DNA of 58,491 bases from Bacteroidota bacterium. Its GTDB lineage: Bacteria > Bacteroidota > Bacteroidia > Cytophagales > Cyclobacteriaceae. Positions 35,601-44,661 of this stretch are shown here, in pieces. The notes under the pieces are model-generated. The model made no database searches, was not told the origin of the DNA, and saw only the letters and a list, made by a program, of their open reading frames with translations. The stretch is from positions 1-58,491 of the forward strand of contig JABDGP010000012.1 in NCBI GenBank assembly GCA_013285945.1, in the 5' to 3' direction. Both the position numbers and the translations under genes were made by a program. Every line of letters begins with the position of its first letter. Position 1 is the first letter of the stretch.

Positions 35601-38600
35601 AGAAAAAGTGTAATCGGATGGCACTCCTGTTGAGACACTCGCCGTCACTTGTCCATCCAGAGGCACACAATGAGCTTCATCGACTGTCGTTGCTGAAAGC
35701 GTAGGTGTCACGATGTTATTGTTGATAGTAACTTCATCGGTATCCATACACCCGGAGACGTTATCAGTCGCCTGAACGGTATAAATTCCTTGCTGTAAGC
35801 CTGCGACTGAAAAAGTTGTAGCAATCTGGTTAGCGGCCAACGTATTTTGTCCAGAAAACCAGGCAAAACTGTATCCAGCAGTTACGCCACCTACACTTGC
35901 TGTAGCCGATCCGTTCGGGCTCGACTGATCGCATGATGTTTGGTCTGAAGTCTTCGTTGCAGTTACCGTGACTGGTGGCGTGGAGATCAAACTCACGGTA
36001 GTGGGAGGACTGCTTGAACATTGAAGCACATTATCTGTGGCCACAACTGTATATGATCCTTGCGGAATATTGCTGTAGGTGGCTCCCGTGAAATCAGGGA
36101 CAGGTTTTACATTAGGTCCGTTGTACCATTGAAAAGTATAGTTGGAAGTATTCCCCGCTACATTGGCCGAAACACTTCCAGAAGTGGCGCTTGAGCAAAC
36201 AACATTGTTAGCCGTAGTACTTACCACAATCGCCGTAGTATTATCTGGAATAGCAAATGATGCAATCGATTGGCAGCCCGAAGTTTTAGATGTAACCAAT
36301 ACTGTATAGGTCGTATTCTTCAGGTTTGATGCAACGGCATTGACTCCAATCTCGGGAGATGTGAAGATATCATTGCCCTCATACCACGCAAATATGAAGT
36401 CTGTAGGATTGACTCCGGCATTCACAACAGCCTGAAGCTCTCCGTTAGGGTTTTTACAATTCGTGTAGGGCTTGTTCAGCACAATCACAATATTAACTGC
36501 CGATGTGACCTGGTTGACGACAACGCTTGCTGTATCTGAGTCGCACTGAAAGGCCGTGGATTTGGCATAGACCGAATAAGTGCCGGCCGGAATCCCTGAA
36601 TAAACTGCTCCGGTATAAGCAGGCGCTCCACTAATCGGAAGGCCTGTAGCGTACCAATAAAATGTATATGGCGCAGTAGTCTTGGTGCCCCCGACCAAAC
36701 GATAGGCGTCAACTGCTCCGTTATCGGGCGAGCCACTACCTGCGCACTTAATATCATCGCTTAGTTTTTCTGCTGTCAGTGCGAAGGGCAACGGATTGAC
36801 TGCTGCCGAAAACGAATTGTTATAATTACATTCCAGTAAATTGGTGTTTGGCAATTTTATTGGTGTTGGCACTGTTGTGCCCGCATCGTTTATCATTCCA
36901 AAAAGTGTAAAGGGCGTGCCTGGGCCGGTAATCGTTACATTAGTTGCCGAATAAACATCTCCAGGTTTAAAATTACTTAAGGCTATGGTAATAGTGTTTA
37001 ATTTGACCGCACCAGCCAGTGTCGGATCGCCACTATAAAATGTTACAGGAACACTTGCATTAACGGCAACGTCACCCTGATTTGTAAACTGGAAGGAAAC
37101 AGTAAAATTCTGATCAGGACAAGTAGGAGGTGTTATTTTAAACGAGTTGGCGATGTAAGCCAAGTCAGGAGCAGCATAGATCGGACAACCTTTGGAGTTA
37201 AGGAATGGCGCTTGATTTAAAAATGAGTTTAATGGCCTGTTGGGTCCTGTCGTACAACTTCCGCTAGAAAAAATTGCATCCGGATTTTGTTGTCGTTTAG
37301 GAATAGTCAGGTCGTCATTTACGTTGACGTTGAAGTATCCATGCTGATTCCAGAGTTTCCGTGCCGGTACCCACGGTTGTGAGGCCGATTGAAAAGCGCG
37401 CACCTGGCCGTTTTCATAATATGTATTGCTGCAAAAATTAGCCTGAGCAAGCGCATCGTTGAATCCGCAGGTAACACAAAGTTCGGTCGCTCCGTCGGCA
37501 TTAACGTCAGCTACAATCGGATATTCACGGTTCGTTCGGGAGATACAGGTTTGCTGGGTATTCGTCGAACCATCAATACCATTAATAATGTATAGATAGT
37601 TTTCATCGCGGTAAACAACTTCAGAACTTCCATCCCCATTAAAATCAAACAATGTACATCCGGTGTACCCTGATGTTTCTTCCTTCACATCCTTCCGCCA
37701 GAACAATGTAAAATCATCCTTGAGTGCGTACAAATATTTACCTGATACAAAGGTTGCATTCAGCTTACCATCACCATCGATGTCACCAATGTTGATTCGA
37801 CCCATACCGAGATACCATCCCGTCTTATAATAGTCGCTTGTCGATCCATTGCAACCAGCTATAGTAAAATTCCCCGCCTGATAATCGTTATATACAGTCA
37901 GCACATTGTTGTGCACATCCCAGAAGAAAGCTGTACTGTTATCATTTGCTTTGTAGGAACCAGTAGCAATTACATCGATAAAACCATCCTGATTGTAATC
38001 TGCAACGCTCGTGGTATGATAATTTACAACATTCGGACTTGATCTTGTCTGGTACTCAGTACGATTCTTAAGTAGCGTCAGGCTTCCTGAGCCTGCAGTT
38101 CTAGTTCCAAGGTTTACCTGATAGATATTACAGCCAATTACTAATTCGAGATCGCTCGTTCCCATTAAATCCACAGCCACAGGTCCGCCATTGACATAAC
38201 GCCAATCTGTTGCACTGGCAACAATGATAGTTCCGGTTTGCGCATCAAGCACCATGTCCTTGGCATATAGTTCTACTTTGCCATCGCCATCAAAATCTGC
38301 AAGACCATAATGCACTGGATCTCCGCTTGTCGTGCCTACGCTTCCCCGAATCTGAGTTCGCCAGAGTTCATTAAAATTACAGTCGTAAGAAATAATATTA
38401 TGCTTACCGCCGATGATACCGTAAATAAAAATCTCAGCACAATTATCATTGTTGAGGTTAGCAATAACTGCTTCTCGTTGCACATCGTAGCCGGGAGTAA
38501 TGGTCTTTTTTATGCTCCCGTTTCGCCCATCGAGAATGTATAATTTATCGGTAACGCTATTCAGGGTGATTACTTCGGGAAACCCGTCACGATCAAGATC

Positions 38601-38879
38601 GCCGATGCTAATTCGGGTAAGGTGATCGGTCACCTGATTGGGAGAACCCCACGCAAGTGCCATTGAAAATTGTGGAAAGGAAGCAGGTTTAGCTTCGCAA
38701 TTCGCATTGTTGCCTACGTATCCACCTTTGCAGCCTACAAAGTTTGCACAATCACTATCGTAACAATCAACGAAACCGTCTCCGTCATTGTCGATCCCGT
38801 CATTACAAATTTCTACCTGTGCAAAAGTGGATGTAGTGATTAAGGCAAACGCCGCAAAAAAGACGAATAGTTTTTTCAT
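32625..38879 (-). CDS. Giant 2084-aa type IX secretion cargo with FG-GAP domain, 14 SprB-like Ig repeats and type B C-terminal domain
   Basis: After a signal peptide (ending TSTFAQ) comes a calcium-loop motif (CNDGIDNDGDGFVDCYDSDC). An FG-GAP/VCBS propeller region (GDLDRDGFPEV, DFDGDGKVEL, DIDGDGKLN) covers about 60-480, and a CARDB-like beta domain lies around 575-700. From about 705 to 1988 run 14 diverged repeats of 80-105 residues, each with the pattern C...G...V...Y.F.WY.G......GTYTV.A.....C. The last 97 residues (IFNRAGTLVYQGHGYDNADIVFDG...LPDGTYFYVIDRGDGEKELAGYLEIV) are a type B sorting domain. The architecture resembles the gliding adhesin SprB of Flavobacterium, which suggests a long mobile surface filament. 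The PorP/SprF-like gene is 7 bases downstream. A TATCTTTG promoter box sits just before the ATG. Confidence 0.93.
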   Translation of the reverse strand: MKKLFVFFAAFALITTSTFAQVEICNDGIDNDGDGFVDCYDSDCANFVGCKGGYVGNNANCEAKPASFPQFSMALAWGSPNQVTDHLTRISIGDLDRDGFPEVITLNSVTDKLYILDGRNGSIKKTITPGYDVQREAVIANLNNDNCAEIFIYGIIGGKHNIISYDCNFNELWRTQIRGSVGTTSGDPVHYGLADFDGDGKVELYAKDMVLDAQTGTIIVASATDWRYVNGGPVAVDLMGTSDLELVIGCNIYQVNLGTRTAGSGSLTLLKNRTEYQTRSSPNVVNYHTTSVADYNQDGFIDVIATGSYKANDNSTAFFWDVHNNVLTVYNDYQAGNFTIAGCNGSTSDYYKTGWYLGMGRINIGDIDGDGKLNATFVSGKYLYALKDDFTLFWRKDVKEETSGYTGCTLFDFNGDGSSEVVYRDENYLYIINGIDGSTNTQQTCISRTNREYPIVADVNADGATELCVTCGFNDALAQANFCSNTYYENGQVRAFQSASQPWVPARKLWNQHGYFNVNVNDDLTIPKRQQNPDAIFSSGSCTTGPNRPLNSFLNQAPFLNSKGCPIYAAPDLAYIANSFKITPPTCPDQNFTVSFQFTNQGDVAVNASVPVTFYSGDPTLAGAVKLNTITIALSNFKPGDVYSATNVTITGPGTPFTLFGMINDAGTTVPTPIKLPNTNLLECNYNNSFSAAVNPLPFALTAEKLSDDIKCAGSGSPDNGAVDAYRLVGGTKTTAPYTFYWYATGLPISGAPAYTGAVYSGIPAGTYSVYAKSTAFQCDSDTASVVVNQVTSAVNIVIVLNKPYTNCKNPNGELQAVVNAGVNPTDFIFAWYEGNDIFTSPEIGVNAVASNLKNTTYTVLVTSKTSGCQSIASFAIPDNTTAIVVSTTANNVVCSSATSGSVSANVAGNTSNYTFQWYNGPNVKPVPDFTGATYSNIPQGSYTVVATDNVLQCSSSPPTTVSLISTPPVTVTATKTSDQTSCDQSSPNGSATASVGGVTAGYSFAWFSGQNTLAANQIATTFSVAGLQQGIYTVQATDNVSGCMDTDEVTINNNIVTPTLSATTVDEAHCVPLDGQVTASVSTGVPSDYTFSWYNGSAVKASPDYPTTTNILSSLAAGTYTVSAVNTLLKCQATAITVTVLDKTPTISILIDPAITIYPSDCSNPTGALGVTVSSPGNTLGYTLQWYLGNAPFSGAALSTQLIPTSPNQGLLTNLASGGYTVVATDSNSGCSASQFFPLPFVNGPILSYVSQTDVTTCVPGNNGNVTVNLKPTLVPPVFTEADYEIDVYSGSNVSGAPIQVISGVAAQSNYTSSVAMTPGAYTFVAVCIGPVGNSLVGCKTVPITATIKQNGVNPVITAASENANTNCTGTTPSGAITASIDGGASPSNYTISWFNGTGTGSPLSPPATTGGVNGETAQNLNGGSYTVQAVNTTATSTGCSSTATFTIFNNPPIVSLSSADLTVNPRTLCNAADGSAKVNSVSENGVSVGLANYTFQWFDATMTPLAGTTNTQVGLAAGTYFVQAKNTVNNCSTSSPIQFIIDDNTVGTISVALTDFVQPTRCLQPANTLGSLTATASGTSSSGYNYNWYLGTSASGPVQATTSTIGGITVVAPATEAVYTVQVTNNTNQCTAVDTYHLPLLVLPVMLDASASPLTNCTPLNGIIFATVVSGSANNYTYNWSIGNSVGATPDYTGKQVTGLGNGNFTAIAIDNADAFCQSLPQTVTVDDERIYTAPIAIQISPLTNCDVTRPNGVASASVNNGIAKDSIGYVFNWYIGTDTSVPPIYTGAEISGVTNTLYTVVATNTITNCPSTSTITITNGQVTVPPPTIVVLSDVNSCITNNGSLSASVDGDVKDYIFSWYIGSAVKATPDFVGEIYSSLPKGFYTVTAQSRITGCVSGPTTGEVKSTMAYPVFTVSTKPASCNQPTGGAEVLVSNNVSIETVVWSYGSPPLTGPVLDVLPAGTYTVTITTTFGCATTATFTIINDIRPYNGISRNNDGLNEKFYIDCIQNFPNNTVKIFNRAGTLVYQGHGYDNADIVFDGRSNRGVSPLGNNLPDGTYFYVIDRGDGEKELAGYLEIVK
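32918..36790 (-). repeat. Array of 14 SprB-like Ig repeats within the 2084-aa protein
   Basis: Fourteen in-frame repeats of about 80-105 codons were counted by eye. Each has a Cys near the start, a central WY/WF-G, a GTYTV-like strand and a Cys near the end. They are strongly diverged, and spacing varies, so expansions are old. Confidence 0.8.
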
Positions 38880-38886
38880 AAATCTT

Positions 38887-38894
38887 CAAAGATA
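38887..38894 (-). promoter_or_regulatory. Candidate -7 promoter box of the 2084-aa cargo operon
   Basis: TATCTTTG on the minus strand ends 7 bases before the ATG. A TTG lies 22 bases further upstream, slightly beyond the usual 19-21 spacing. A near-leaderless mRNA is implied. Confidence 0.55.
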
Positions 38895-39106
38895 GCCATC
38901 GAAAAAGAAGACTAAGCAACTATACGAGGAAAAGCCCAAGTAAAATTACAAAGAGAAACTTAATCGACATTCGATACAATAAGTCTAACCCAACGGATGT
39001 AATATTTCACCTGCTTATAATTTTCTTAGCATTGGCTTCGCAAGTAGTACTATCTATACCTGCAGATGAACACCAGCTACGGTTATTCACCGACTATAAA
39101 TTCCAA

Positions 39107-42100
39107 TTAGCGAACAAGCGTAATACTGCCCGTTTTTGGCGTATTGTCACCATCGCACCGGATGATGTAATAATAAGCCCCAATTGGCAAGAGATGACCA
39201 TTATAAGTACCATCCCAATTGTTGGCGTACGGCTTTGAGTCATAAACCTTCAGTCCCTTCTCATCATAAATAGTTACGCCACATTGAGGATAAGTCTCAA
39301 TGTTCTCCACAATCCATTTTTCATTTATAGTGTCTCCATTTCCGGGAGAGATGAAGTTTTGGGGATTCAACTTGCTGGTCACCGATTCTCCTTTCACATT
39401 GACGGTAATAGAATCCTTTGCTACACAGCCGTTGCTGTCCTTGCCGGTCACTTTGAATAGCGTACTCACCAAAGGTGTGGCTGTTGGGTTTGCAATGGTA
39501 GAGTCAGACAAAGTTTTTCCTGGTGTCCACATATAATTCACAAGACCAGAGGCAACAAGCTGCGAGGGTTTGCCTTCATCCACTAATGGCGGAGTTGCCG
39601 AAATCGTAATTACGGAAAGCGGAAATGTTGTTACTGCCTGACTTGCCGTAATCACACAGCTATTCGGTGCCGTGGCTGTTACTGAATAAGTCCCATCGAT
39701 AGTCACATTTATCGACTGGGTTGATGCTGAGTTGCTCCATTGATAGGTACTAAATCCAGCCGATGCCTGCAGGGAAAAAGGAGAGCCTGAGCAAAATGAA
39801 AATGCACCCGAAGAAGAGGTAATTGCCAATGGCGGAGCCGCCTGAACTGTGACTGGTTGTGAATTAGATTGAGTGCAAATTCCGCCCGTGTACGACGCTG
39901 TCAGTTTCACGGTATACGTATTGGCGTTGGTGTAGCTGTGAACCGGGCTTGCGGCTGTAGAAGTATTAGTGTCACCGAAATCCCAGCTAAAAACTGGCGT
40001 TGTTTGAGGGTCAGTTGTCGATTGATTTGTGAACGTAATATTCTGGCCTGTACAAAGAGATGAGGGCACGGAAAAATTGGGAACGGGAAGACTTACTACC
40101 AACATTGACAGTGTATCAGAAATAGCGGGAGGGCATGCCGGATAAATTGTGCTTGTTACTTCTCCGAAATAATTTCCGCTCAATGAAGCCACAAACGATG
40201 AGCTCGTTTGACCCGCAATAATCCCTGAAGTTTTTTCATACCATTGATAGGAAACATTGGAAGTGCTTGGTACCAATGAGAGTGTGGCCGTTTGCCCTTG
40301 ACAAATCAAGGTTGATGCGGGAGAACTTATTGTAAAGTTTGGAAAAGCAACAGCATCTACCACCGTTGACGTCTCCTGTGCCAAGCAAGTACCACTATAT
40401 ACATCGAGAATATACTTGCCGGCATTTGAGTAAGCAAAATTAGTAACCGCAGCAGGTGCCAATCCTGAGCCGGAATAGGAAGCCGGGCCTCTCCACAAGT
40501 ACTGTGTTGCCCCAACATCGGCAACATTCAATTGTAATGTTCCATTCAGACACACCGGGCCATTGTTCGTCGGGCTCGCTGCAGCTAATGCAGAAGCCGG
40601 GCCCACTGTAATATTCACAGCGTTTGAGGTGGTCACGCAAGCACCTGCCTCGGCTGTTGCCGTTATCGTGTAAAGACCGGTAGCTATTATACTAAGGTTT
40701 GAAGTTGTTGCAGCCGGAACCGCTACGGCACTGCTATACCATTGATATGTTGCTCCGCCGTTCACTGTGGCATTCAACTGCAACGGAAAACCAGTGCAAA
40801 TTGTCAGCGGACCTCCAGGCAATACTACAGGAGTCATGCAAGAGGCATTTCGAAAAATTGAGACCTTTGATGAATTAATACTATTAGCGACATCATCAAC
40901 ACTCGTAAAAGTTATGTCGGGCTTGCCGTCACCATCCATGTCGGCAATTTTAACATGACGATTTATATACGTGGTCGGTAGTATAGTTTTCTGAAATGAC
41001 AAACTTCCGGCAGTACTTGTATTGTTTAGAACCGTCAGTGATTTGTTGGTAACAGAAGCCGTCACGATATCCAGCTTACCGTCACCGTCCAAATCTCCAA
41101 AATCCAATCCCCATGGATGAGTATCAGTTACAAATGTTTGCGGCGCAGCATACTGAATGGTACTTGAACTTTTATTTAGAAAAATTGAAACGCCCGAGCC
41201 AAGCAATTGGGTTGCAACTATTTCCGGCAAGCGGTCGCCATCTAGATCGCCCACTTTTATGTTGACCAAAGTTCCCGGCAATGCCAGAGACACCTGGCTT
41301 CCCATGTTGACCGTACCGACAACACTCTGATTTTTGAGAATCGTAACGTTACCAGCGGCTGTCAAAAATTGAGACGTTATTATTTCAGGAAGGTAATCGC
41401 CATTCAGGTCTTCAATAGACAGGCCGTCAGTACTAGCAACTCCCGTTACCGGAACAATAATAGGAGCACCAAAAGTAATTGTTGACGTTGTGCTAAAGTT
41501 TTGAAGAATAATTACGTCAGGTGCACCCTGGTCGCTAATAATAATCTCCGGTTTACCGTCACCGTCAAGGTCTGCAATTTCCAATCGTTTTACTTTCTTC
41601 CCTGTGATGGTGATAGTTGAAAGGTTAAATGAGAAAGCTCCGGTATTCCGAAAAACAAAAATGCGATTACCGCCATTTCCTTCAGAAACGACAAGGTCCG
41701 ACAGCCCATCGCCATTCAGGTCGCCGCAGCGGGCATGAACAGTTACTGTGCCAACAGAAGGCGAGGTTTGTGTGAAGCTATAACTTCCAACTGTGCTGTT
41801 ATTTCTAAATAGGGTTATTGAATTTGTGCTTTCATTGGCAGTGGCTACATCCAGCTTGCCGTCATTGTCAAAATCGCAAAGGCAATGATCATATAATCCG
41901 CTGCCCGCAGAAAAATCAAATTGACCCTGCATTTTTGTAGCATCAAATCCATGGGTTCCTCCAAAATCCAGAAAAAAAGATTCACGGGAAAAGCTGCCGA
42001 GACCACTGGTAGTATTAACAACATTAATTTTATCAAACGTTGTGCCCATAGGTGTTTGCGCCTCAAGTAGCTGATCAGTGATTGATGTAATCGTGCCTTT

Positions 42101-42292
42101 CGCACCACCAAAGTAAACCGCTACTTTTGTAGGGTCAGTGCCAAAATTGGCGCCCGTTAAAGAAACGACTTGCGATGGCGAAGAAAATTGGTGGTCGATC
42201 AATTTGACTTGCGGAACCTGTGCCAATGCACTGATCGACTGCACCAGCAGCACCAAAAACAATGACTTTCTTATGATGATATTATTTTTCAC
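39107..42292 (-). CDS. 1061-aa type IX secretion cargo: IPT/TIG, FG-GAP, Ig-like and PKD domains, type B C-terminal domain
   Basis: Signal peptide 1-25 (ending ISALAQ); IPT/TIG domain 27-108 (VVSLTGANFGTDPTKVAVYFGG); FG-GAP repeats about 115-480 (DFDNDGKLDVATANESTN, DLDGDGKPEIIISD); Ig-like modules about 490-720; a PKD domain about 735-820 (FSWDFGDTNTSTAASPVHSYTNANTYTVKL); further Ig-like modules, and a type B C-terminal sorting domain from about 970 (FISPGNGDTINEKW, IYDEKGLKVYDSK, LPIGAYYYIIRCDGD). The build is a shorter relative of the 1705-aa cargo. Surface display via the type IX system is expected. The upstream PorP-SPOR gene ends 63 bases before its start on the same strand, so the two may be co-transcribed. 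The gap to the 2084-aa gene downstream is 227 bases. Confidence 0.92.
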   Translation of the reverse strand: MKNNIIIRKSLFLVLLVQSISALAQVPQVKLIDHQFSSPSQVVSLTGANFGTDPTKVAVYFGGAKGTITSITDQLLEAQTPMGTTFDKINVVNTTSGLGSFSRESFFLDFGGTHGFDATKMQGQFDFSAGSGLYDHCLCDFDNDGKLDVATANESTNSITLFRNNSTVGSYSFTQTSPSVGTVTVHARCGDLNGDGLSDLVVSEGNGGNRIFVFRNTGAFSFNLSTITITGKKVKRLEIADLDGDGKPEIIISDQGAPDVIILQNFSTTSTITFGAPIIVPVTGVASTDGLSIEDLNGDYLPEIITSQFLTAAGNVTILKNQSVVGTVNMGSQVSLALPGTLVNIKVGDLDGDRLPEIVATQLLGSGVSIFLNKSSSTIQYAAPQTFVTDTHPWGLDFGDLDGDGKLDIVTASVTNKSLTVLNNTSTAGSLSFQKTILPTTYINRHVKIADMDGDGKPDITFTSVDDVANSINSSKVSIFRNASCMTPVVLPGGPLTICTGFPLQLNATVNGGATYQWYSSAVAVPAATTSNLSIIATGLYTITATAEAGACVTTSNAVNITVGPASALAAASPTNNGPVCLNGTLQLNVADVGATQYLWRGPASYSGSGLAPAAVTNFAYSNAGKYILDVYSGTCLAQETSTVVDAVAFPNFTISSPASTLICQGQTATLSLVPSTSNVSYQWYEKTSGIIAGQTSSSFVASLSGNYFGEVTSTIYPACPPAISDTLSMLVVSLPVPNFSVPSSLCTGQNITFTNQSTTDPQTTPVFSWDFGDTNTSTAASPVHSYTNANTYTVKLTASYTGGICTQSNSQPVTVQAAPPLAITSSSGAFSFCSGSPFSLQASAGFSTYQWSNSASTQSINVTIDGTYSVTATAPNSCVITASQAVTTFPLSVITISATPPLVDEGKPSQLVASGLVNYMWTPGKTLSDSTIANPTATPLVSTLFKVTGKDSNGCVAKDSITVNVKGESVTSKLNPQNFISPGNGDTINEKWIVENIETYPQCGVTIYDEKGLKVYDSKPYANNWDGTYNGHLLPIGAYYYIIRCDGDNTPKTGSITLVR

Positions 42293-42355
42293 TTATAATT
42301 AATCGCTTTCCGTTGAAGTTAGTAAGCCGGCCTTTGAAGGGGCCATCGACACGGT

Positions 42356-43669
42356 TTATTTTTCTATTACGGTTAAAATTTTGGCATCTCTTAGTTTGGT
42401 ATAAGTCTTCAGGTTTTTCAATTCCTCATTAGCTTCTACCAATTTAGTAGTCTCAAAGGTGTACACATAATATTGTTTGTTGCGTGGGAAGAAGAAAATC
42501 TGACTGTTGTATTTCTGCGTGATCAACTTCTTCTTAAAATCTTCGGCCTGCTCAAAAGTGGCAAACGCTTTCACATACACGTAGTAACGTTTTTTATCTT
42601 CTGCACGGGCTGCCTCCTCATCGTCAATGGTTTTTTCATGGTAGCGAGAGTCATGACGTATGGTTTCTGTCTTGAGTGTAGAGCGCAACTGTGGTACTTT
42701 AAATTTAAACTTCTTCTCTTTACTGAGTTTGTACCCAATCTGCAATTCGTGGCTTCCGGTAGAAAAACCTTTCTGCGGCTGCCCACCCGGTTCATAACTA
42801 TAACAGACAAGAAACTGATCCCATGCAAAACCAGTGCTGGCTATCAACCCATATTGCTGCCGATAACCCAGACCCAGCCAGAAATTATCGGAGAGGTTAA
42901 GCTTACCAACTACTTCAAACTGATTGTTTCCTGCTGCCGCATACCGGTAGAGTCCGTATAATTCTAGCGGGGCGTAATGATCATCCGATTTGGATCTTAC
43001 TTTCACTCCGCGGCTGGTCTTGTTTACCAACTTTCCTTCCATTTTCTTTCGAAACGAAAAAGTAAAAAGCATATTATCAAATGGAGCCATACCGGTTTTT
43101 GAAACAGCGCCGGGCGAATACACCGGGCCAATCAAACTTGGTAACACGGCACCTAAACTTACTCCCGAAGACGAAACCCATTTCATTCCAAAATTAGCGG
43201 ATGGCTGAAAACTATTGGACTGATAATTAGTAATTGCCGGATCGTTCGGGTTTGACACCTGACTGATATCTATCGTATTTGAACTGGCCCCACCCGATAT
43301 GCCAAAAAACAATACGTTATTTGGATTGAATGGAACGCCATAAGCATAGGTAACTAAAGCCTGACTTGTATTCAAAAGCCCACGACTATAGGAGGAGAGC
43401 TTGATTCCAATTCCCGAGCGAGTATTATCAATTAACGTATTTAAATTTAAGGTAGCAACAGCAGGGGCTCCTTCTACAGTAAGCCATTGCTTTCGATAAT
43501 TTGCAAATCCATAGGCATGGTCAGTGGCAGCCTCTGCGGGGTTATACAAATACGGGTTGACGTAGAAACTGTTATACACCGAATAGTTCTGAGCCCGCAG
43601 CTGATAACATAGAAGAGACGAAACAATAAAGACTGACACAGCCTTCTGGCTGCACAAAAAATTAGTCAT
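42356..43669 (-). CDS. PorP/SprF family protein fused to a SPOR-like domain
   Basis: 437 residues, longer than the usual 300. The signal peptide (ending YQLRAQ) and the family start QNYSVYNSFYVNPYLYNPAEA with FANYRKQWLTVEGAPAVATL are followed by a normal beta-barrel part to about 315. A charged linker then leads to a SPOR-like domain at about 361-437: KRYYVYVKAFATFEQAEDFKKKL, then QYYVYTFETTKLVEANEELKNLKTY. The two-repeat beta-alpha-beta pattern fits SPOR, which in known cases binds denuded peptidoglycan glycan strands. The fusion suggests a type IX porin partner anchored to the cell wall; that is inference. The 1061-aa cargo follows 63 bases downstream. Confidence 0.85.
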   Translation of the reverse strand: MTNFLCSQKAVSVFIVSSLLCYQLRAQNYSVYNSFYVNPYLYNPAEAATDHAYGFANYRKQWLTVEGAPAVATLNLNTLIDNTRSGIGIKLSSYSRGLLNTSQALVTYAYGVPFNPNNVLFFGISGGASSNTIDISQVSNPNDPAITNYQSNSFQPSANFGMKWVSSSGVSLGAVLPSLIGPVYSPGAVSKTGMAPFDNMLFTFSFRKKMEGKLVNKTSRGVKVRSKSDDHYAPLELYGLYRYAAAGNNQFEVVGKLNLSDNFWLGLGYRQQYGLIASTGFAWDQFLVCYSYEPGGQPQKGFSTGSHELQIGYKLSKEKKFKFKVPQLRSTLKTETIRHDSRYHEKTIDDEEAARAEDKKRYYVYVKAFATFEQAEDFKKKLITQKYNSQIFFFPRNKQYYVYTFETTKLVEANEELKNLKTYTKLRDAKILTVIEK

Positions 43670-43845
43670 TAGTCATTTTACGGCTATACAAAGTAACTAC
43701 TTTTTGAGTTAAGGAGTCTATCGTTTGGCTACCGCTTTGGTAATTAGGCGATGCCCAACGTCATTTATCAGCATTTCGGGCGGTACTGTAACCGCCGTAT
43801 CTTCGGCATGCCGAATTATTTTAATAGTTTTACTCAACAAAAGAG

Positions 43846-44658
43846 ATGGTGCAGCGCGTTATTTTTCGATTTCCCCTTGTTGTAGCGATCCTTGGTTTTA
43901 TTAGCTCAAACGGTCAGGTACTGATCGGGCCGACAGTGGGTGGCGGCGTTTCATGGGTATCATTTCACGATCCTGTAAGTCGTCAGTTTTACAAGCAAAC
44001 ACCCGTGCCCACGTTCACACTGGGCATGGCATTATCGTTTCAAGTGAGAAAGAATTTTTACATGCATTCGTCTTTGCTGTATTCCCGCAAAGGAGAAAAT
44101 CTTTCTTCCAACACCTCTCCTGATCTGGCTCAAAAGGAGGTCTATCATTACATTGACGCGCCCATTATTTTCACTCATGAGTTTAAAATCAAATTCGGCA
44201 GAAATAAAATCATTAAATGGTATGCGGGGCTTGGGCCTAATATCAGCTACTGGCTGAACGGTAGAGGAACGGTGATCACTTCTGGCATGAAGGAAGATCT
44301 CTTGCCAACACTTCACTACAAAATTGCTTTCCAGCAAACCCCTGATAACCCTGATCCGTCAAAAGTTTATGTGGCCGATGCGAATCGAATGCAGTTAGGT
44401 CTTAATCTCGCCACCGGTTGGGTTTTCGAGCCTGCTGGTCTTCAGAAAATATATATTACCGTGCGCTACGAAATCGGGCATACTTACTTATCCAAAAGCG
44501 GAGTGGAGAACCTTACGGGCATCAACGACTATCACGGCGATATGCAAGCCCGACCAATGGGACTTCGCATTACTGCCGCCTACGTGATTGACCTTAAGAC
44601 AGCTGACAGAAAAAAAGGTAAAAGCACAAGCACGATCACCAAAAAACGTAAACGGTAG
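43846..44658 (+). CDS. Outer-membrane beta-barrel protein (PorT-like fold)
   Basis: 270 residues. A signal peptide (ending SSNGQ) is followed by alternating hydrophobic strands typical of an eight-stranded barrel: LIGPTVGGGVSWVSF, PTFTLGMALSFQV, MHSSLLYSRKGE, DAPIIFTHEFKI, KWYAGLGPNISYWL, MQLGLNLATGWVF and KIYITVRYEIGHTY. The C-terminal 15 residues are very basic (KKGKSTSTITKKRKR), unusual after a barrel end and probably exposed to the periplasm. Bacteroidota OMP-b-brl-type proteins of this kind include PorT of the type IX system, but no diagnostic residue allows that name. It diverges from the PorP-SPOR gene and ends 4 bases from the converging kinase-like gene. Confidence 0.78.
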   Translation: MVQRVIFRFPLVVAILGFISSNGQVLIGPTVGGGVSWVSFHDPVSRQFYKQTPVPTFTLGMALSFQVRKNFYMHSSLLYSRKGENLSSNTSPDLAQKEVYHYIDAPIIFTHEFKIKFGRNKIIKWYAGLGPNISYWLNGRGTVITSGMKEDLLPTLHYKIAFQQTPDNPDPSKVYVADANRMQLGLNLATGWVFEPAGLQKIYITVRYEIGHTYLSKSGVENLTGINDYHGDMQARPMGLRITAAYVIDLKTADRKKGKSTSTITKKRKR

Positions 44659-44661
44659 GTC

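Noticed and set aside
32918-36790. CRISPR array or recent tandem repeat expansion
   Set aside because: The repeats are protein-level only (80-105 codons, strongly diverged) with no short identical DNA repeats and spacers.
43670-43845. Divergent promoter between the PorP-SPOR gene and the barrel gene
   Set aside because: Only near-matches (TTACTTTG on minus, TAGTTTTA on plus) were seen; no clear -33/-7 pair.
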